From contig NZ_LT840185.1 of NCBI RefSeq assembly GCF_900177405.1, forward strand, positions 2,533,501-2,597,500: a stretch of DNA of 64,000 nucleotides, read 5' to 3'. A program made the position numbers and the translations under genes. Origin of the DNA: Allosphingosinicella indica. Lineage in GTDB: Bacteria > Pseudomonadota > Alphaproteobacteria > Sphingomonadales > Sphingomonadaceae. Under the pieces are notes generated by a model. That model was not told the DNA's origin. It saw nothing but the letters and a program-made list of their open reading frames with translations, and did not search any database. Each line of letters starts with the position of its first letter. The stretch's first letter is position 1. Shown here piece after piece: positions 27,935 through 36,812 of the stretch.

Positions 27935-28783
27935 ATGTCGAAGCTTTTGATCACCGCCGCGGGCGCGGCCCTGATCGCCGCCGGGCCGGCGCTGGCGCAG
28001 GCCGCCGATCCGCACGCCGCGCATAACCAGGCCGGCCATAGCGCCGGTGGCCATGCCGAGCATGCCGCGCTGCAGGCCGCGATCGATGCGCCGACGCGCA
28101 CCGCGGCCAACAAGGCGCGCGACAACTGGCGGCACCCGATGGAGACGCTCGCCTTCTTCGGCGTGAAGCCCAACGACACGGTGGTCGAGCTGTGGCCGGG
28201 CGGCGGTTGGTATACCGAGATCCTCGCCCCCTATCTCGCCCAGCGCGGTTCGCTCTACGTCGTGCCGCCCACGGGCCGCTACGAGGAAGGCATCCGCAAG
28301 AAGATCGCCACCGATGCCAAGGCCTATGCCAAGGTCCAGGTCGCGACGATCACGCCGGGCACCGACACCAGCATTCCCGCCGGCTCCGCCGACGTCGTGC
28401 TCACCTTCCGCAACATCCACAATTGGGCGATGGGCGATGCGCCAATCGCCGATGCGGTGATGAAGGAAGCCTATCGCGTGCTGAAGCCGGGCGGCGTGCT
28501 CGGCGTCGTCGAGCACCGCCTGCCCGAAGCGCGCGACGCGGCGGCCGAGAAGTCGAGCGGCTATATGAAGGTGTCGAGCGTCCGCCGCCTCGCCGAAGCG
28601 GCCGGCTTCCAGCTCGCCGAGGAATCGGAGATCAACGCCAATCCCAAGGACACGGCGGATCACCCCAAGGGCGTCTGGACGCTGCCGCCGACGCTGACCA
28701 TGGGCGACGCCGACCGCGCCAAATATCAGGCGATCGGCGAAAGCGACCGCATGACGCTGAAATTTGTGAAGCCGCGTGCGTAG
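27935..28783 (+). CDS. predicted exported class I SAM methyltransferase-like protein
   Basis: A 282-residue protein starting at the ATG at 27935, preceded by an AGGAGAGAAG ribosome site. Residues 1-22 form a convincing signal peptide ending in ALAQA. The mature N-terminus is His-rich (DPHAAHNQAGHSAGGHAEHA). The remainder is a class I methyltransferase fold with a variant motif I (VELWPGGGWYTEIL), the ADVVLTFRNIHNW segment and LKPGGVLGVVEHR. Because SAM is cytosolic, secretion of such an enzyme is unexpected. Similar signal-bearing proteins are annotated in related bacteria as far as I recall. Catalytic activity is not assured. Confidence 0.82.
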   Translation: MSKLLITAAGAALIAAGPALAQAADPHAAHNQAGHSAGGHAEHAALQAAIDAPTRTAANKARDNWRHPMETLAFFGVKPNDTVVELWPGGGWYTEILAPYLAQRGSLYVVPPTGRYEEGIRKKIATDAKAYAKVQVATITPGTDTSIPAGSADVVLTFRNIHNWAMGDAPIADAVMKEAYRVLKPGGVLGVVEHRLPEARDAAAEKSSGYMKVSSVRRLAEAAGFQLAEESEINANPKDTADHPKGVWTLPPTLTMGDADRAKYQAIGESDRMTLKFVKPRA

Positions 28784-28788
28784 CACGC

Positions 28789-28808
28789 GCCCCCGCGCAC
28801 GCGGGGGC
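28789..28808. terminator. bidirectional hairpin between convergent genes
   Basis: The perfect stem GCCCCCGC/GCGGGGGC with a 4-base loop lies 5 bases after the methyltransferase stop and 20 bases from the phaR stop on the other strand. A T-tract is absent. The position between convergent genes suggests shared termination. Confidence 0.5.
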
Positions 28809-28827
28809 CCAGGCTAAAGGGTCGCCC

Positions 28828-29376
28828 CTACCCCCCCAGCTTGTCGATCTTCTTCTGGAGCTCGGCGAGCTGGGCTTTGAGATCGGCGACGTCGCTGTTG
28901 GGCTTGGCGGCATCGCGCGGCGGCATTCCCGGCGCAGTGCCGCCCGCCGCGGCGGCGGTGAACAGCTCCATGTTGCGCTTGGTGATCTCGGCGAAGGGCC
29001 CTGTGTTGAACGCCCCCGCCATCGCGTCGCGGAACTGGGACTGGTTGCGCTGGAACGCCTCCAGCGAGGCTTCGAGATAGCCGGGGATCATCGCCTGCAT
29101 CGAATCGCCGTAGAGCTGGATGAGCTGGCGCAGGAAATTGACCGGCAGCATCGCCTTGCCGCGCGCTTCCTCGTCCATGATGATCTGGGTCAGGACGTTG
29201 TGGGTGATGTCCTCGCCGCTCTTGGCGTCGATGACTTTGAACTCGCGCTTCTGGCGCACCATCTCGGCGAGATGCTCCAGCGTGATGTAGGTCGAAGTCT
29301 CGGTATTATACAGCCGCCGGTTGGCGTATTTCTTGATGATGAGACCCTCATCACCCGTGGATGCCGAAGCGGCCAT
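28828..29376 (-). CDS. phaR: polyhydroxyalkanoate synthesis repressor PhaR
   Basis: PhaR binds nascent PHB granules and represses phasin and PHA genes when PHA is absent. The 182-residue protein has the diagnostic N-terminal DNA-binding domain (IIKKYANRRLYNTETSTYITLEHL, quoted in part: KYANRRLYNT, STYITLEHL) and the PHB-accumulation domain with LTQIIMDEE. A C-terminal Lys/Leu helix (VADLKAQLAELQKKIDKL region) ends the protein. Its ATG overlaps the ATG of the divergent hydrolase gene. A strong AGGAGGTGA site (29389-29381) precedes the start. Confidence 0.95.
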   Translation of the reverse strand: MAASASTGDEGLIIKKYANRRLYNTETSTYITLEHLAEMVRQKREFKVIDAKSGEDITHNVLTQIIMDEEARGKAMLPVNFLRQLIQLYGDSMQAMIPGYLEASLEAFQRNQSQFRDAMAGAFNTGPFAEITKRNMELFTAAAAGGTAPGMPPRDAAKPNSDVADLKAQLAELQKKIDKLGG

Positions 29377-30433
29377 GCCTTCACCTCCTGAAGCCCCGAC
29401 CGAGGGCGTAGCACCGCCGCTTGCGGCACCGCAACAAAGACCGCGCCCGCTGCCGCTTTTCCTGGAGATGTTGCGCAGCGAGACCGCAGCAAATCCGGCG
29501 CGGATGGCGAAGGCGCTGGCGGGGGTGAAACGCTATCAGCAGGCCCCCCGCCCCGCCCCGCCGGCGCCGATGCCGGTGGTCGCCGCAGCGCATGGCGCCT
29601 GTGTCCGCGATTATGGCGGCAGCGGCCCGGCGGTGCTGTTCGTCCCCTCGCTCATCAATCCGCCCGCGGTGCTCGACATGCCGGGCGATCGCTCGCTGCT
29701 CGGCTGGCTCGCCGGCCAGGGCGCCCGCGTGCTGCTGCTCGACTGGGGCGAGGATGCCGCACGGCGCAGCGGCATGGACGTCGCCGCCCACGCCGCCGAC
29801 ATCGCCGCCCCGCTCGCGCGCGAGACCGGGGTGGCGGCGCTGGTCGGCTATTGCCTCGGCGGCACCATCGCCACCGGCGCCGCCGCGCTTCTCCCCGGCG
29901 CCCGCCTCGCGACCATCGCCGCACCCTGGCATTTCGCCGGCTATCCCGATGCCGACCGCGATCGATTGCTGACGCTCTGGACGCAGGCCCGGCCGCTCGC
30001 CGAACGGCTCGGCGTATTGCCGATGGAGGTATTGCAATCCGCCTTCTGGAGCCTCGACCCCGCGCGCACCGTCGCCAAGTTCGAAGCCTTCGCCGATCTC
30101 GATCCCGCCAGCAGCGAAGCCGCGGGCTTCGTCGCGCTCGAGGATTGGGCCAATGACGGCCCGCCCATCCCCTTCGCCGCCGCGCGCGAATTGTTCGAGG
30201 ATTTCCTCCAGCGCGACGTGACCGGCACAGGCGCCTGGCAAGTGGGCGGCGCTCCGGTCGATCGCGCCGCGGACCTCGCCATCCTCTCGACCAGCGACCG
30301 CATCGTCCCCGCCGCCACCGCCGGTCCCGCCGTTGCCAGCATCGCGCTTTCGCAGGGCCATGTCGGCATGGTCGTCGGCAGCCGCGCGCGGGCGGCGCTG
30401 TGGGAGCCGCTGGCGGCGTGGCTCCGGGGCTGA
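29375..30433 (+). CDS. PhaC-like alpha/beta hydrolase
   Basis: This roughly 352-residue protein has the alpha/beta hydrolase fold of PHA synthases. Residues [16 protein letters not shown] and VLLLDWGED match the synthase core, the nucleophile box is GYCLGGT (Cys, not Ser), and SDRIVPAA and QGHVGMVVG supply the Asp and His. It is shorter than class I PhaC (about 580) and close to class III PhaC size. The start codon is uncertain: the ATG at 29375 overlaps the phaR start, and a later ATG at 29468 is possible. The next gene is a thiolase, supporting a PHA-related role. Confidence 0.8.
   Translation: MPSPPEAPTEGVAPPLAAPQQRPRPLPLFLEMLRSETAANPARMAKALAGVKRYQQAPRPAPPAPMPVVAAAHGACVRDYGGSGPAVLFVPSLINPPAVLDMPGDRSLLGWLAGQGARVLLLDWGEDAARRSGMDVAAHAADIAAPLARETGVAALVGYCLGGTIATGAAALLPGARLATIAAPWHFAGYPDADRDRLLTLWTQARPLAERLGVLPMEVLQSAFWSLDPARTVAKFEAFADLDPASSEAAGFVALEDWANDGPPIPFAAARELFEDFLQRDVTGTGAWQVGGAPVDRAADLAILSTSDRIVPAATAGPAVASIALSQGHVGMVVGSRARAALWEPLAAWLRG
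29381..29389 (-). promoter_or_regulatory. ribosome binding site of phaR inside the divergent coding region
   Basis: On the minus strand an AGGAGGTGA motif lies 4 bases before the phaR ATG at 29376. It is unusually complementary to 16S rRNA, and sits within the first codons of the divergent hydrolase gene if that gene starts at 29375. Confidence 0.7.
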
Positions 30434-30483
30434 TAGAACGCGGCCAGGACTTTCACCCGCATCTGCAAAGAGGACATGCCCGC

Positions 30484-31659
30484 ATGACCGAAGTCGTCAT
30501 CACCGCCGCCAAGCGCACCCCCGTCGGTTCCTTCCTCGGCGCCTTCGCGGCCACACCCGCGCACGAGCTCGGCCGCGTCGCGATCGAAGCGGCGCTGGCG
30601 CAGGCCAAGGTCGCGCCGGAGGACGTGTCGGAGGTGATCCTCGGCCAGGTGCTGACCGCCGGCCAGGGCCAGAACCCGGCGCGCCAGGCGTCGATGGCGG
30701 CGGGGCTTCCCAAGGAGGTGCCCGCGTGGGGGATCAACCAGGTCTGCGGATCGGGCCTCCGCGCCGTCGCGCTCGGCGCGCAGGCGATCCAGACCGGAGA
30801 CGCCAGCATCGTCGTCGCCGGCGGGCAGGAGAATATGTCGCTCTCGCAGCATGCGCAGAACGTGCGCGGCGGCACCAAGATGGGCGACCTCGGCCTCGTC
30901 GATACGATGATCAAGGACGGGCTGACCGACGTATTCAACGGCTATCACATGGGCATCACCGCAGAGAATCTCGCCGAGCAATATCAGGTGACGCGCGGCG
31001 ATCAGGACGCGTTCGCCGTCGCCTCGCAGAACAAGGCGGAGAAGGCGCGCGCCGAGGGCCGCTTCAAGGACGAGATCGCGCCGGTGACGGTCAAGGGCCG
31101 CAAGGGCGATACGGTGGTCGAGGATGACGAATATATCCGCGCCGGCGTCACCAGCGACAGCATCGCCGGCGTCCGTCCCGCGTTCAAGAAAGACGGCACG
31201 GTGACTGCCGCCAATGCCTCCGGCCTCAACGACGGCGCCGCGGCGCTGGTGCTGATGAGCCGCGAGGAGGCCGAGAAGCGCGGCGCCCCCGTGCTCGCCA
31301 CGATCAAGAGCTGGGCGACCGCGGGCGTCGATCCCTCGGTAATGGGCATCGGCCCCGTCCTCGCCAGCAAGAAGGCGCTGGAGAAGGCCGGCTGGACGGT
31401 CGGCGATCTCGATCTCATCGAGGCGAACGAGGCGTTCGCGGCGCAAGCGCTGTCGGTAGGCAAGGAGCTCGGGCTCGATCCCGCCAAGGTCAACGTCAAC
31501 GGCGGCGCGATCGCCATCGGCCACCCGATCGGCGCGTCGGGCGCGCGCGTGCTCACCACGCTGCTCTATGAGATGGAGAAGCGCGACGCGAAGAAGGGCC
31601 TCGCCACGCTCTGCATCGGCGGCGGCATGGGCATCGCGATGTGCGTGGAGCGCGGCTGA
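30484..31659 (+). CDS. phaA: acetyl-CoA C-acetyltransferase (thiolase)
   Basis: The enzyme condenses two acetyl-CoA to acetoacetyl-CoA, the first step of PHB synthesis, or acts in the reverse direction. With the ATG at 30484 the protein has 391 residues, the usual thiolase II size. Nucleophile C88 lies in [11 protein letters not shown]347 in [10 protein letters not shown] and the second catalytic cysteine C377 in TLCIGGGMG. It lies 50 bases after the PhaC-like hydrolase on the same strand. The symbol atoB would serve equally; the PHA assignment rests on neighbours. Confidence 0.93.
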   Translation: MTEVVITAAKRTPVGSFLGAFAATPAHELGRVAIEAALAQAKVAPEDVSEVILGQVLTAGQGQNPARQASMAAGLPKEVPAWGINQVCGSGLRAVALGAQAIQTGDASIVVAGGQENMSLSQHAQNVRGGTKMGDLGLVDTMIKDGLTDVFNGYHMGITAENLAEQYQVTRGDQDAFAVASQNKAEKARAEGRFKDEIAPVTVKGRKGDTVVEDDEYIRAGVTSDSIAGVRPAFKKDGTVTAANASGLNDGAAALVLMSREEAEKRGAPVLATIKSWATAGVDPSVMGIGPVLASKKALEKAGWTVGDLDLIEANEAFAAQALSVGKELGLDPAKVNVNGGAIAIGHPIGASGARVLTTLLYEMEKRDAKKGLATLCIGGGMGIAMCVERG

Positions 31660-31670
31660 CACCGACACCT

Positions 31671-31754
31671 GTCATTGCGAGGCGCGTAGCGCCGGGGCAA
31701 TCCAGCGGGCGCCGCTCCACTGCCGCTGGATTGCTTCACTACCCTCGCAATGAC
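31671..31754. repeat. long imperfect palindrome of the GTCATTGCGAG type
   Basis: An 84-base palindrome begins GTCATTGCGAGG and ends CCTCGCAATGAC, with inner arms GCAATCCAGC/GCTGGATTGC. It lies between the convergent ends of the thiolase and mlaF genes. A half-copy occurs at 54249-54288. This sequence type is widespread between genes in sphingomonads and other bacteria. Confidence 0.85.
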
Positions 31755-31765
31755 GAAATTGCTGG

Positions 31766-32524
31766 CTAGCGGATCGGCCCCTCGGCCTGCCCCTGGACGA
31801 ACTGGTCCACATAGGGGTTGCCGCTGTCGTAGAGCCGGTCGCGCGGGCCGCACCAGATGATGCGGCCGCGATAGAGCATCGCCACCCGGTGCGCGATCTT
31901 GCGCGCGCTCGCCATGTCGTGGGTGATGGTGAGCGCGGTGATGCCGAGATCGTCGACCAGGCTCATGATGAGATCGTTGATGACGTCGGCGCGGATCGGA
32001 TCGAGCCCGGTGGTCGGCTCGTCGAAGAACAATATCTCCGGCCGCGGCGCGACCGCGCGGGCGAGCGCCACGCGCTTCTGCATCCCGCCACTCAGCGCCG
32101 AGGGACGCAGATCGAGGATGTCGGCTCCGAGCCCGACGCGTTCCAGATTCTCCGCTGCGATATCGCGCATTTTCGCCGGGTTCTTGTAGGCGCCGCGGGT
32201 CAGCCCGAAGGTGACGTTGCGCCAGATCGGCAACGAGTCGAACAAGGCGCCGCCCTGGAACAGCATGCCGGTCTTTCGGCGGATGCGCTCCTGCTCGCGC
32301 TCGCTCGCGCCGACGACTTCCTGCCCGTCGATGCGGATCGATCCGGCATCGGGCGTGAGCAGCCCGAGGATGCATTTGATGAGCACCGACTTGCCAGTGC
32401 CGGACTGGCCGATGATCGCGAGCGACTCGCCGGTCTTCACGTCGAGACTGACGCCGTCGAGTACGACATTCTCGCCGAACGCCTTGGCAACATCCTTGAT
32501 CGCGATCTTCGCCGGCTTGCTCAT
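31766..32524 (-). CDS. mlaF: ABC transporter ATP-binding protein MlaF
   Basis: MlaF energises retrograde phospholipid transport that maintains outer-membrane asymmetry. The 252-residue ATPase has Walker A GQSGTGKS, the signature LSGGMQKR, Walker B ILFFDEP and the GLDPIRADVI D-loop that is typical of MlaF rather than of other ABC importers. Its ATG overlaps the permease stop by 4 bases. The MCE protein MlaD and periplasmic MlaB/C are not adjacent and must be encoded elsewhere if present. Confidence 0.92.
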   Translation of the reverse strand: MSKPAKIAIKDVAKAFGENVVLDGVSLDVKTGESLAIIGQSGTGKSVLIKCILGLLTPDAGSIRIDGQEVVGASEREQERIRRKTGMLFQGGALFDSLPIWRNVTFGLTRGAYKNPAKMRDIAAENLERVGLGADILDLRPSALSGGMQKRVALARAVAPRPEILFFDEPTTGLDPIRADVINDLIMSLVDDLGITALTITHDMASARKIAHRVAMLYRGRIIWCGPRDRLYDSGNPYVDQFVQGQAEGPIR

Positions 32525-33318
32525 CCGAACGCCCAGATCGTGATGATGAGATTGGAGAGCAGGATAAGGATGAACGCGGAGACGACCGCATTGGTGGTCG
32601 ATTTGCCGACACCGGCTGCGCCGCCCTTCGACTTGAAACCGTGGTAGCAGCCCATCAGCGCAATGAAGAAGCCGAACACCGCGGCCTTCACCATCGACAT
32701 GGCGAGATCGCTCGGCTCGAGGAAATCGCGGCTGGTGCGGATGTAGGTGCCCGCCGCAAAGCCGAGCTTGTGGACCGACAGCAGATAGCCGCCGAGCACG
32801 CCGATGACGTTGGCGGCGAGCGTCAGCAGCGGCAGCGCGATGACCGCGGCGAAGATGCGCGGCGCGATCAAAAAGCGGAAGGGATCGGTGCGCAACGTCG
32901 CCATCGCGTCGAGCTGTTCGGTGACGCGCATCGTGCCGATCTCCGCCGCCATCGACGAGGAGACGCGGCCGGCGACCATCAGCCCGACGAGCACCGGCCC
33001 CAGCTCGCGCACGATACCGATGACGACGATCGCGGGCACCGCCGATTGCGCGTTTAGCCGCGATCCGCCGGTGTAGATCTGCTGCGCCAGCGCCGCGCCG
33101 GTGAAGATCGCGGTAAGGCCGACGACGGGCAGCGAGAACCAGCCGATCTGGAGGAGCTGCTCGAACAGGCGGAGCGGATAATAAGGCGGCGTCAGCGCGC
33201 GCACGAGCGTGTGCCAGGCGAAAAGCGTGACGCGGCCTACCACCGCGAACAGGCCGATGACGGTGGATCCGATCGCCGCGAAGGCCGCCACGACCGGGTT
33301 GGAGGAGAGACTGGTCAT
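32521..33318 (-). CDS. mlaE: ABC transporter permease MlaE
   Basis: The 265-residue MlaE permease has the family's five-helix pattern with an amphipathic N-terminal interface helix. Typical segments are the FTGAALAQQIY stretch, IGIVRELGPVLVGLMVAGRVSS, and the cytoplasmic EIGTMRVTEQLDAMATL loop that couples to the ATPase. It overlaps alr by 4 bases upstream and mlaF by 4 bases downstream, so all three genes form one operon. Confidence 0.93.
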   Translation of the reverse strand: MTSLSSNPVVAAFAAIGSTVIGLFAVVGRVTLFAWHTLVRALTPPYYPLRLFEQLLQIGWFSLPVVGLTAIFTGAALAQQIYTGGSRLNAQSAVPAIVVIGIVRELGPVLVGLMVAGRVSSSMAAEIGTMRVTEQLDAMATLRTDPFRFLIAPRIFAAVIALPLLTLAANVIGVLGGYLLSVHKLGFAAGTYIRTSRDFLEPSDLAMSMVKAAVFGFFIALMGCYHGFKSKGGAAGVGKSTTNAVVSAFILILLSNLIITIWAFG

Positions 33319-34376
33319 GTCCAGCGCCGCTGATAGCGGCGGCCCAGCACCGTCAGCAACTCATATTGCGACAGGCCGGATTGGCGCGCGGCATCGGGCA
33401 GATCGAAGTCGAGCGCGATCCAGTCGCCTTCGCCCGCTTCCGGCGCGGCATCGACCGCGATTGCGGTGAGGTCCATTGAGACCCGGCCGACGACCGGCGC
33501 CTGCGCGCCGCCGATGCTGGCGCTGCCGCTGTTCGAGAAGCCGCGAAGATAGCCGTCGGCATAGCCGATGTTGAGGATCGCCAGCTCCATCGGCCGCTCG
33601 GCGATGAAGGTGGCGTTGTAGCCGACGCTGTCACCCGCTCCGATGCGGCGGCGCTGGACGACCTGCGCTTCGATCCGCGCGACCTGCGCGATATGCCCCG
33701 CCGCCTCGCCGCGCGGCACGCCGCCGTAGAGCGCGAGGCCGGGCCGGGTGAGATCGAAGGCGTAATCGGCGCCGAGGCAGATGCCCGCGCTGTTGGCGAG
33801 GCTGAGACGCTTGGCCCCCACCCGGCCGGCCGCATCGCGAAAGGCGGCAAGCTGACGGCCATTGAGCGGGTGATCCTCGTCCGCGCAGGCGAGATGGCTC
33901 ATCAGCGTGTCGATCGCGAGACCGTCGAGTAGCCCTCCGGCGACATCGGTCGCCGAGAGGCCGAGCCGGTTGATCCCGGTGTCGATCATCACGTCGCAGG
34001 GCCGCCCCTGCCCCGCCTCGCGCCACGCCTGCACCTGCCGCACCGTATTGAGCACTGGGCGTGCCGACGATGCCACGGCGCGCTGCAGATCTTCGGACGC
34101 GAAGCCGTGAAGAACCGAGAGCGACGCATCGCCGATGGCGGGCAGCACCTCCTCAGCCTCGGCCCAGGTGGCGACGAAGAAGTCGCGGCAGCCAGCCTCG
34201 TACAGCCGCTTCGCCGCCTCGACCGCCCCCAGACCATAGGCATTGGCCTTGACCGCCGCGCCGCACGCCGCCGAACCGCTCGCCCGCGCGAGCCAGCGCC
34301 AGTTGGCGGCGAGCGCCGCGGAATCGGCGGTCAAGCGGAGGGGGCTATGGGTCACCGGCGCCGCGATAGAGGCCAT
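33315..34376 (-). CDS. alr: alanine racemase
   Basis: Alr converts L-Ala to D-Ala for peptidoglycan using PLP. The 353-residue protein has the PLP lysine K43 in AVKANAYGLG and the catalytic tyrosine in GDSVGYNATF, with the C-terminal GRVSMDLTAI strand. It leads the alr-mlaE-mlaF operon with 4-base overlaps. A separate upstream promoter would have to lie in the 30-base gap after the receptor gene, or transcription reads through from that gene. Confidence 0.94.
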   Translation of the reverse strand: MASIAAPVTHSPLRLTADSAALAANWRWLARASGSAACGAAVKANAYGLGAVEAAKRLYEAGCRDFFVATWAEAEEVLPAIGDASLSVLHGFASEDLQRAVASSARPVLNTVRQVQAWREAGQGRPCDVMIDTGINRLGLSATDVAGGLLDGLAIDTLMSHLACADEDHPLNGRQLAAFRDAAGRVGAKRLSLANSAGICLGADYAFDLTRPGLALYGGVPRGEAAGHIAQVARIEAQVVQRRRIGAGDSVGYNATFIAERPMELAILNIGYADGYLRGFSNSGSASIGGAQAPVVGRVSMDLTAIAVDAAPEAGEGDWIALDFDLPDAARQSGLSQYELLTVLGRRYQRRWT

Positions 34377-34406
34377 CGCAGCGGCGAGGCAAGTCCAAGC
34401 GCCGCA

Positions 34407-36563
34407 CTAGAAGCTGACGCGCAGGCTCGCCCTGAGGTCGCGCCCACCGAGCGGCACGAAATCCTTGGTGAAGCTGGCGTGGCGGCGTGCCTCGACATCG
34501 AAGATGTTGTTGGCGGACAGGATGATCGACGTAGGATTCTCCCTGCCCCACGGCCGCCAGGCGACCGAGGCGTTGACCATCGTATAGCCATCGGTCGGAT
34601 TCTCGAAATCGGCGGTGCGCTTCTGGCTGTCCACCCATTCGACCTCGACGCGGCCGTCGATGTTGTCCGACTGCGCCTCGACCCCGCCGAGCAGGCGGAG
34701 CGGCGGAATGCGCGGCACCGGCCCCGCCTCGTCGACCGTGGCGCGGACGTAATCGGCAACGCCATCGGCCTGGATGCTGAACCTGCCCATGTCGAACAGC
34801 TTGGCCGATCCCTGCATCTCGAAGCCGTAATAGGTCGCGTCGCGCTGGAAATATTGGAAGACGGGAAGCTCGTCATCCTCCTCGCCGGTCGCAGCCTGAT
34901 AGATGTAATTGTCGAACCAGCTTGCGAAGGCGGCGGCGCTGAAGCTCCAGGTCGGGCGCTGGGCGCGGAGATAGATTTCGCCGCCCCAGCTCCGTTCGGT
35001 GCGCAGATTGGGATCGCCGACCTCGAAGCTCTGCGTCGCGACGTGCGGGCCGTTGGAGAACAATTCCTCGGCGGACGGCGCGCGGGCCGCGCGAGAGAGG
35101 TTGATGCCCGCCTTCACCTGCGGCGACAGCTCGTAGGAGCCGCCGATCGCGGCGGAAAAGGCGTTATAGTTGCGATCGACGCCAACCGACGACGCCGCAA
35201 CGTCGGTATGCTCGTAGCGCGCCGCCGCCTCGAGCCCGAAGGCGCCGAGATCGAACTCCTGCAGCGTGAACAGGCCGGTCTGCGAGGTCTGGTTGGGCGG
35301 CAGGAACGCCTCGGCGCCGGTGGCGCTGAAATCGCGCGAATAATATTGCGCGCCGGTGACGCCGCGCCAGCCGCCGCGATCCGCCTGCACCGCCTCGAAC
35401 CGGCCCTCGAACCCCTGGTTGCGGAAGACGGTGCCGACCTCGTCGCCTTCGAACTCGGTATGCTTGTAATCGGCGGCGCCGATGCGGACGCGCAGCTTGT
35501 CGACGAAGCCGCCGCCGACCTCCAGCTCGCCGCGCGCATCGAAGCGGAACTGCTTCATGCCGATCGAGACCGATTCCTCGCCGTGATCGTGGCCGTCCTC
35601 GTCCTCGCCTTCCTCCTCGCCATGATGGTGGCCGGCGCCGGGCCGCGAGGGCACGCCGTAATTGCTGTCGTAATAGCCCACCGAGAAGCCGAGGCTGCCG
35701 CGATCGCGGATGATGGCGATGCCGCCGCCGACCGTCGTGGTCTCGGTGGCGCTGTCGGGGAGCTTGCCGCGGAGGTTCGCGAGACGGGTCGCCTCCGCGG
35801 CTTCCTCGGCATGGCCCTCCTCCGCTTCCTCGGCGGCGATGGCGCGCTGCTCGGCGCGAAGCTCGGGCGAGAGGACGAAGCCGCCGACGCGCAGGTCGTC
35901 CGACTTGCGATAGCTGCCGTCGACATGCGCGACGACACCGCCGCCCAATGGGAAGTCCGCCGAGGCGCCAACCGAGCGCTCGTCCGCCGCCGAACCGTAG
36001 GAGGCGAGACCATCGACATGGGCGAACTCGTCTGGAACCTGCCGCGGGATGCGGCGATCGAGCACGTTGACCGCGCCGCCGATCGCCTGACTGCCGAACA
36101 GCAGCACCGCCGGGCCGTGCAGCACCTCGATCCGCTCGGCGGTGAGCGGGTCGATCGTCACCGCATGGTCCGCGGAGGTGTTGGAGACGTCGATCGAGCC
36201 GATGCCGTCGGTCAGCACGCGGATGCGCTCGCCCTGGAAGCCGCGCAGCACCGGGCGCGATGCACCCGGGCTGAACGAAGTCGCCGAGACGCCGGGGAGC
36301 TTGGCGAGCGTGTCGCCGATCTGGGGCCGGATATCGCGCACCAGATTTGCGCCGGTGAGGACGTTCGTGCCGGCGAGGAGATTGAGCTCCTTCACGAAAT
36401 CGGCGGTGACGACGATGTCGCCCGGGCGCGTATCGTGGAGGTGATCGCTGCCGCGGGTGGGCGCCGGCGCGGCGGTTTTCGCGGGCTCGCTCTCCACTTG
36501 AGCCAGTGCTGCGCCCGATCCGGTCGCAAGCGCGGTGGCGGCAAGAAGCGTGGCAAGTCGCAT
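34407..36563 (-). CDS. TonB-dependent receptor, ZnuD-like (probable zinc uptake)
   Basis: The 718-residue outer-membrane receptor has a signal peptide (1-22), a plug domain (DIVVTADFVKELN as TonB box region; LPGVSATSFSPGASRPVLRGF, quoted in part) and a beta-barrel ending in a terminal aromatic residue (LRVSF). A His/Glu-rich extracellular loop at about 309-328 (HHHGEEEGEDEDGHDHG) and a second acidic His-containing segment are hallmarks of zinc receptors of the ZnuD type. Candidate Zur sites lie upstream. Metal specificity is inferred from the loop; no adjacent ABC importer is present. Confidence 0.85.
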   Translation of the reverse strand: MRLATLLAATALATGSGAALAQVESEPAKTAAPAPTRGSDHLHDTRPGDIVVTADFVKELNLLAGTNVLTGANLVRDIRPQIGDTLAKLPGVSATSFSPGASRPVLRGFQGERIRVLTDGIGSIDVSNTSADHAVTIDPLTAERIEVLHGPAVLLFGSQAIGGAVNVLDRRIPRQVPDEFAHVDGLASYGSAADERSVGASADFPLGGGVVAHVDGSYRKSDDLRVGGFVLSPELRAEQRAIAAEEAEEGHAEEAAEATRLANLRGKLPDSATETTTVGGGIAIIRDRGSLGFSVGYYDSNYGVPSRPGAGHHHGEEEGEDEDGHDHGEESVSIGMKQFRFDARGELEVGGGFVDKLRVRIGAADYKHTEFEGDEVGTVFRNQGFEGRFEAVQADRGGWRGVTGAQYYSRDFSATGAEAFLPPNQTSQTGLFTLQEFDLGAFGLEAAARYEHTDVAASSVGVDRNYNAFSAAIGGSYELSPQVKAGINLSRAARAPSAEELFSNGPHVATQSFEVGDPNLRTERSWGGEIYLRAQRPTWSFSAAAFASWFDNYIYQAATGEEDDELPVFQYFQRDATYYGFEMQGSAKLFDMGRFSIQADGVADYVRATVDEAGPVPRIPPLRLLGGVEAQSDNIDGRVEVEWVDSQKRTADFENPTDGYTMVNASVAWRPWGRENPTSIILSANNIFDVEARRHASFTKDFVPLGGRDLRASLRVSF

Positions 36564-36604
36564 GAATCACTCCAGGTCAGGTTTCGCAACGCGACCTACG
36601 AGAG

Positions 36605-36622
36605 ATGTTACATTATCACAAC
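36605..36622. promoter_or_regulatory. possible Zur operator of the receptor gene
   Basis: An AT-rich imperfect dyad, ATGTTACATTATCACAAC, lies about 42-59 bases upstream of the receptor start and resembles alphaproteobacterial Zur boxes built on ATGTTATAACAT. The match is partial. Confidence 0.35.
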
Positions 36623-36776
36623 CTCGGTATTCGTGATGTTTGCATCGTTTGATCGCAGCCCAGTCACGGCCTGTCCCGCGCCGCAGAGAGACGCGAGGGC
36701 TTTGGGCTGACTCGATTCACCCCGTCGGGCACACGCCCTGCCCCTTCTGCCGTAGATTAAGCTGACAGCCAGACTC

Positions 36777-36790
36777 GTAATGTTATGAAC
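36777..36790. promoter_or_regulatory. second possible Zur half-site
   Basis: GTAATGTTATGAAC matches the left half of a Zur-like box better than the site at 36605, but the right half is poor. It lies 23 bases before the beta-lactamase-like start, so it could equally belong to that gene. Confidence 0.25.
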
Positions 36791-36812
36791 GCGATACCGG
36801 GGTAAAGTGAGT

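Noticed and set aside
34107-36710. 867-residue plus-strand open frame across the TonB receptor
   Set aside because: It is the antisense shadow of the receptor gene; it has no ribosome site or known motif, and the opposite frame has a signal peptide, plug and barrel.
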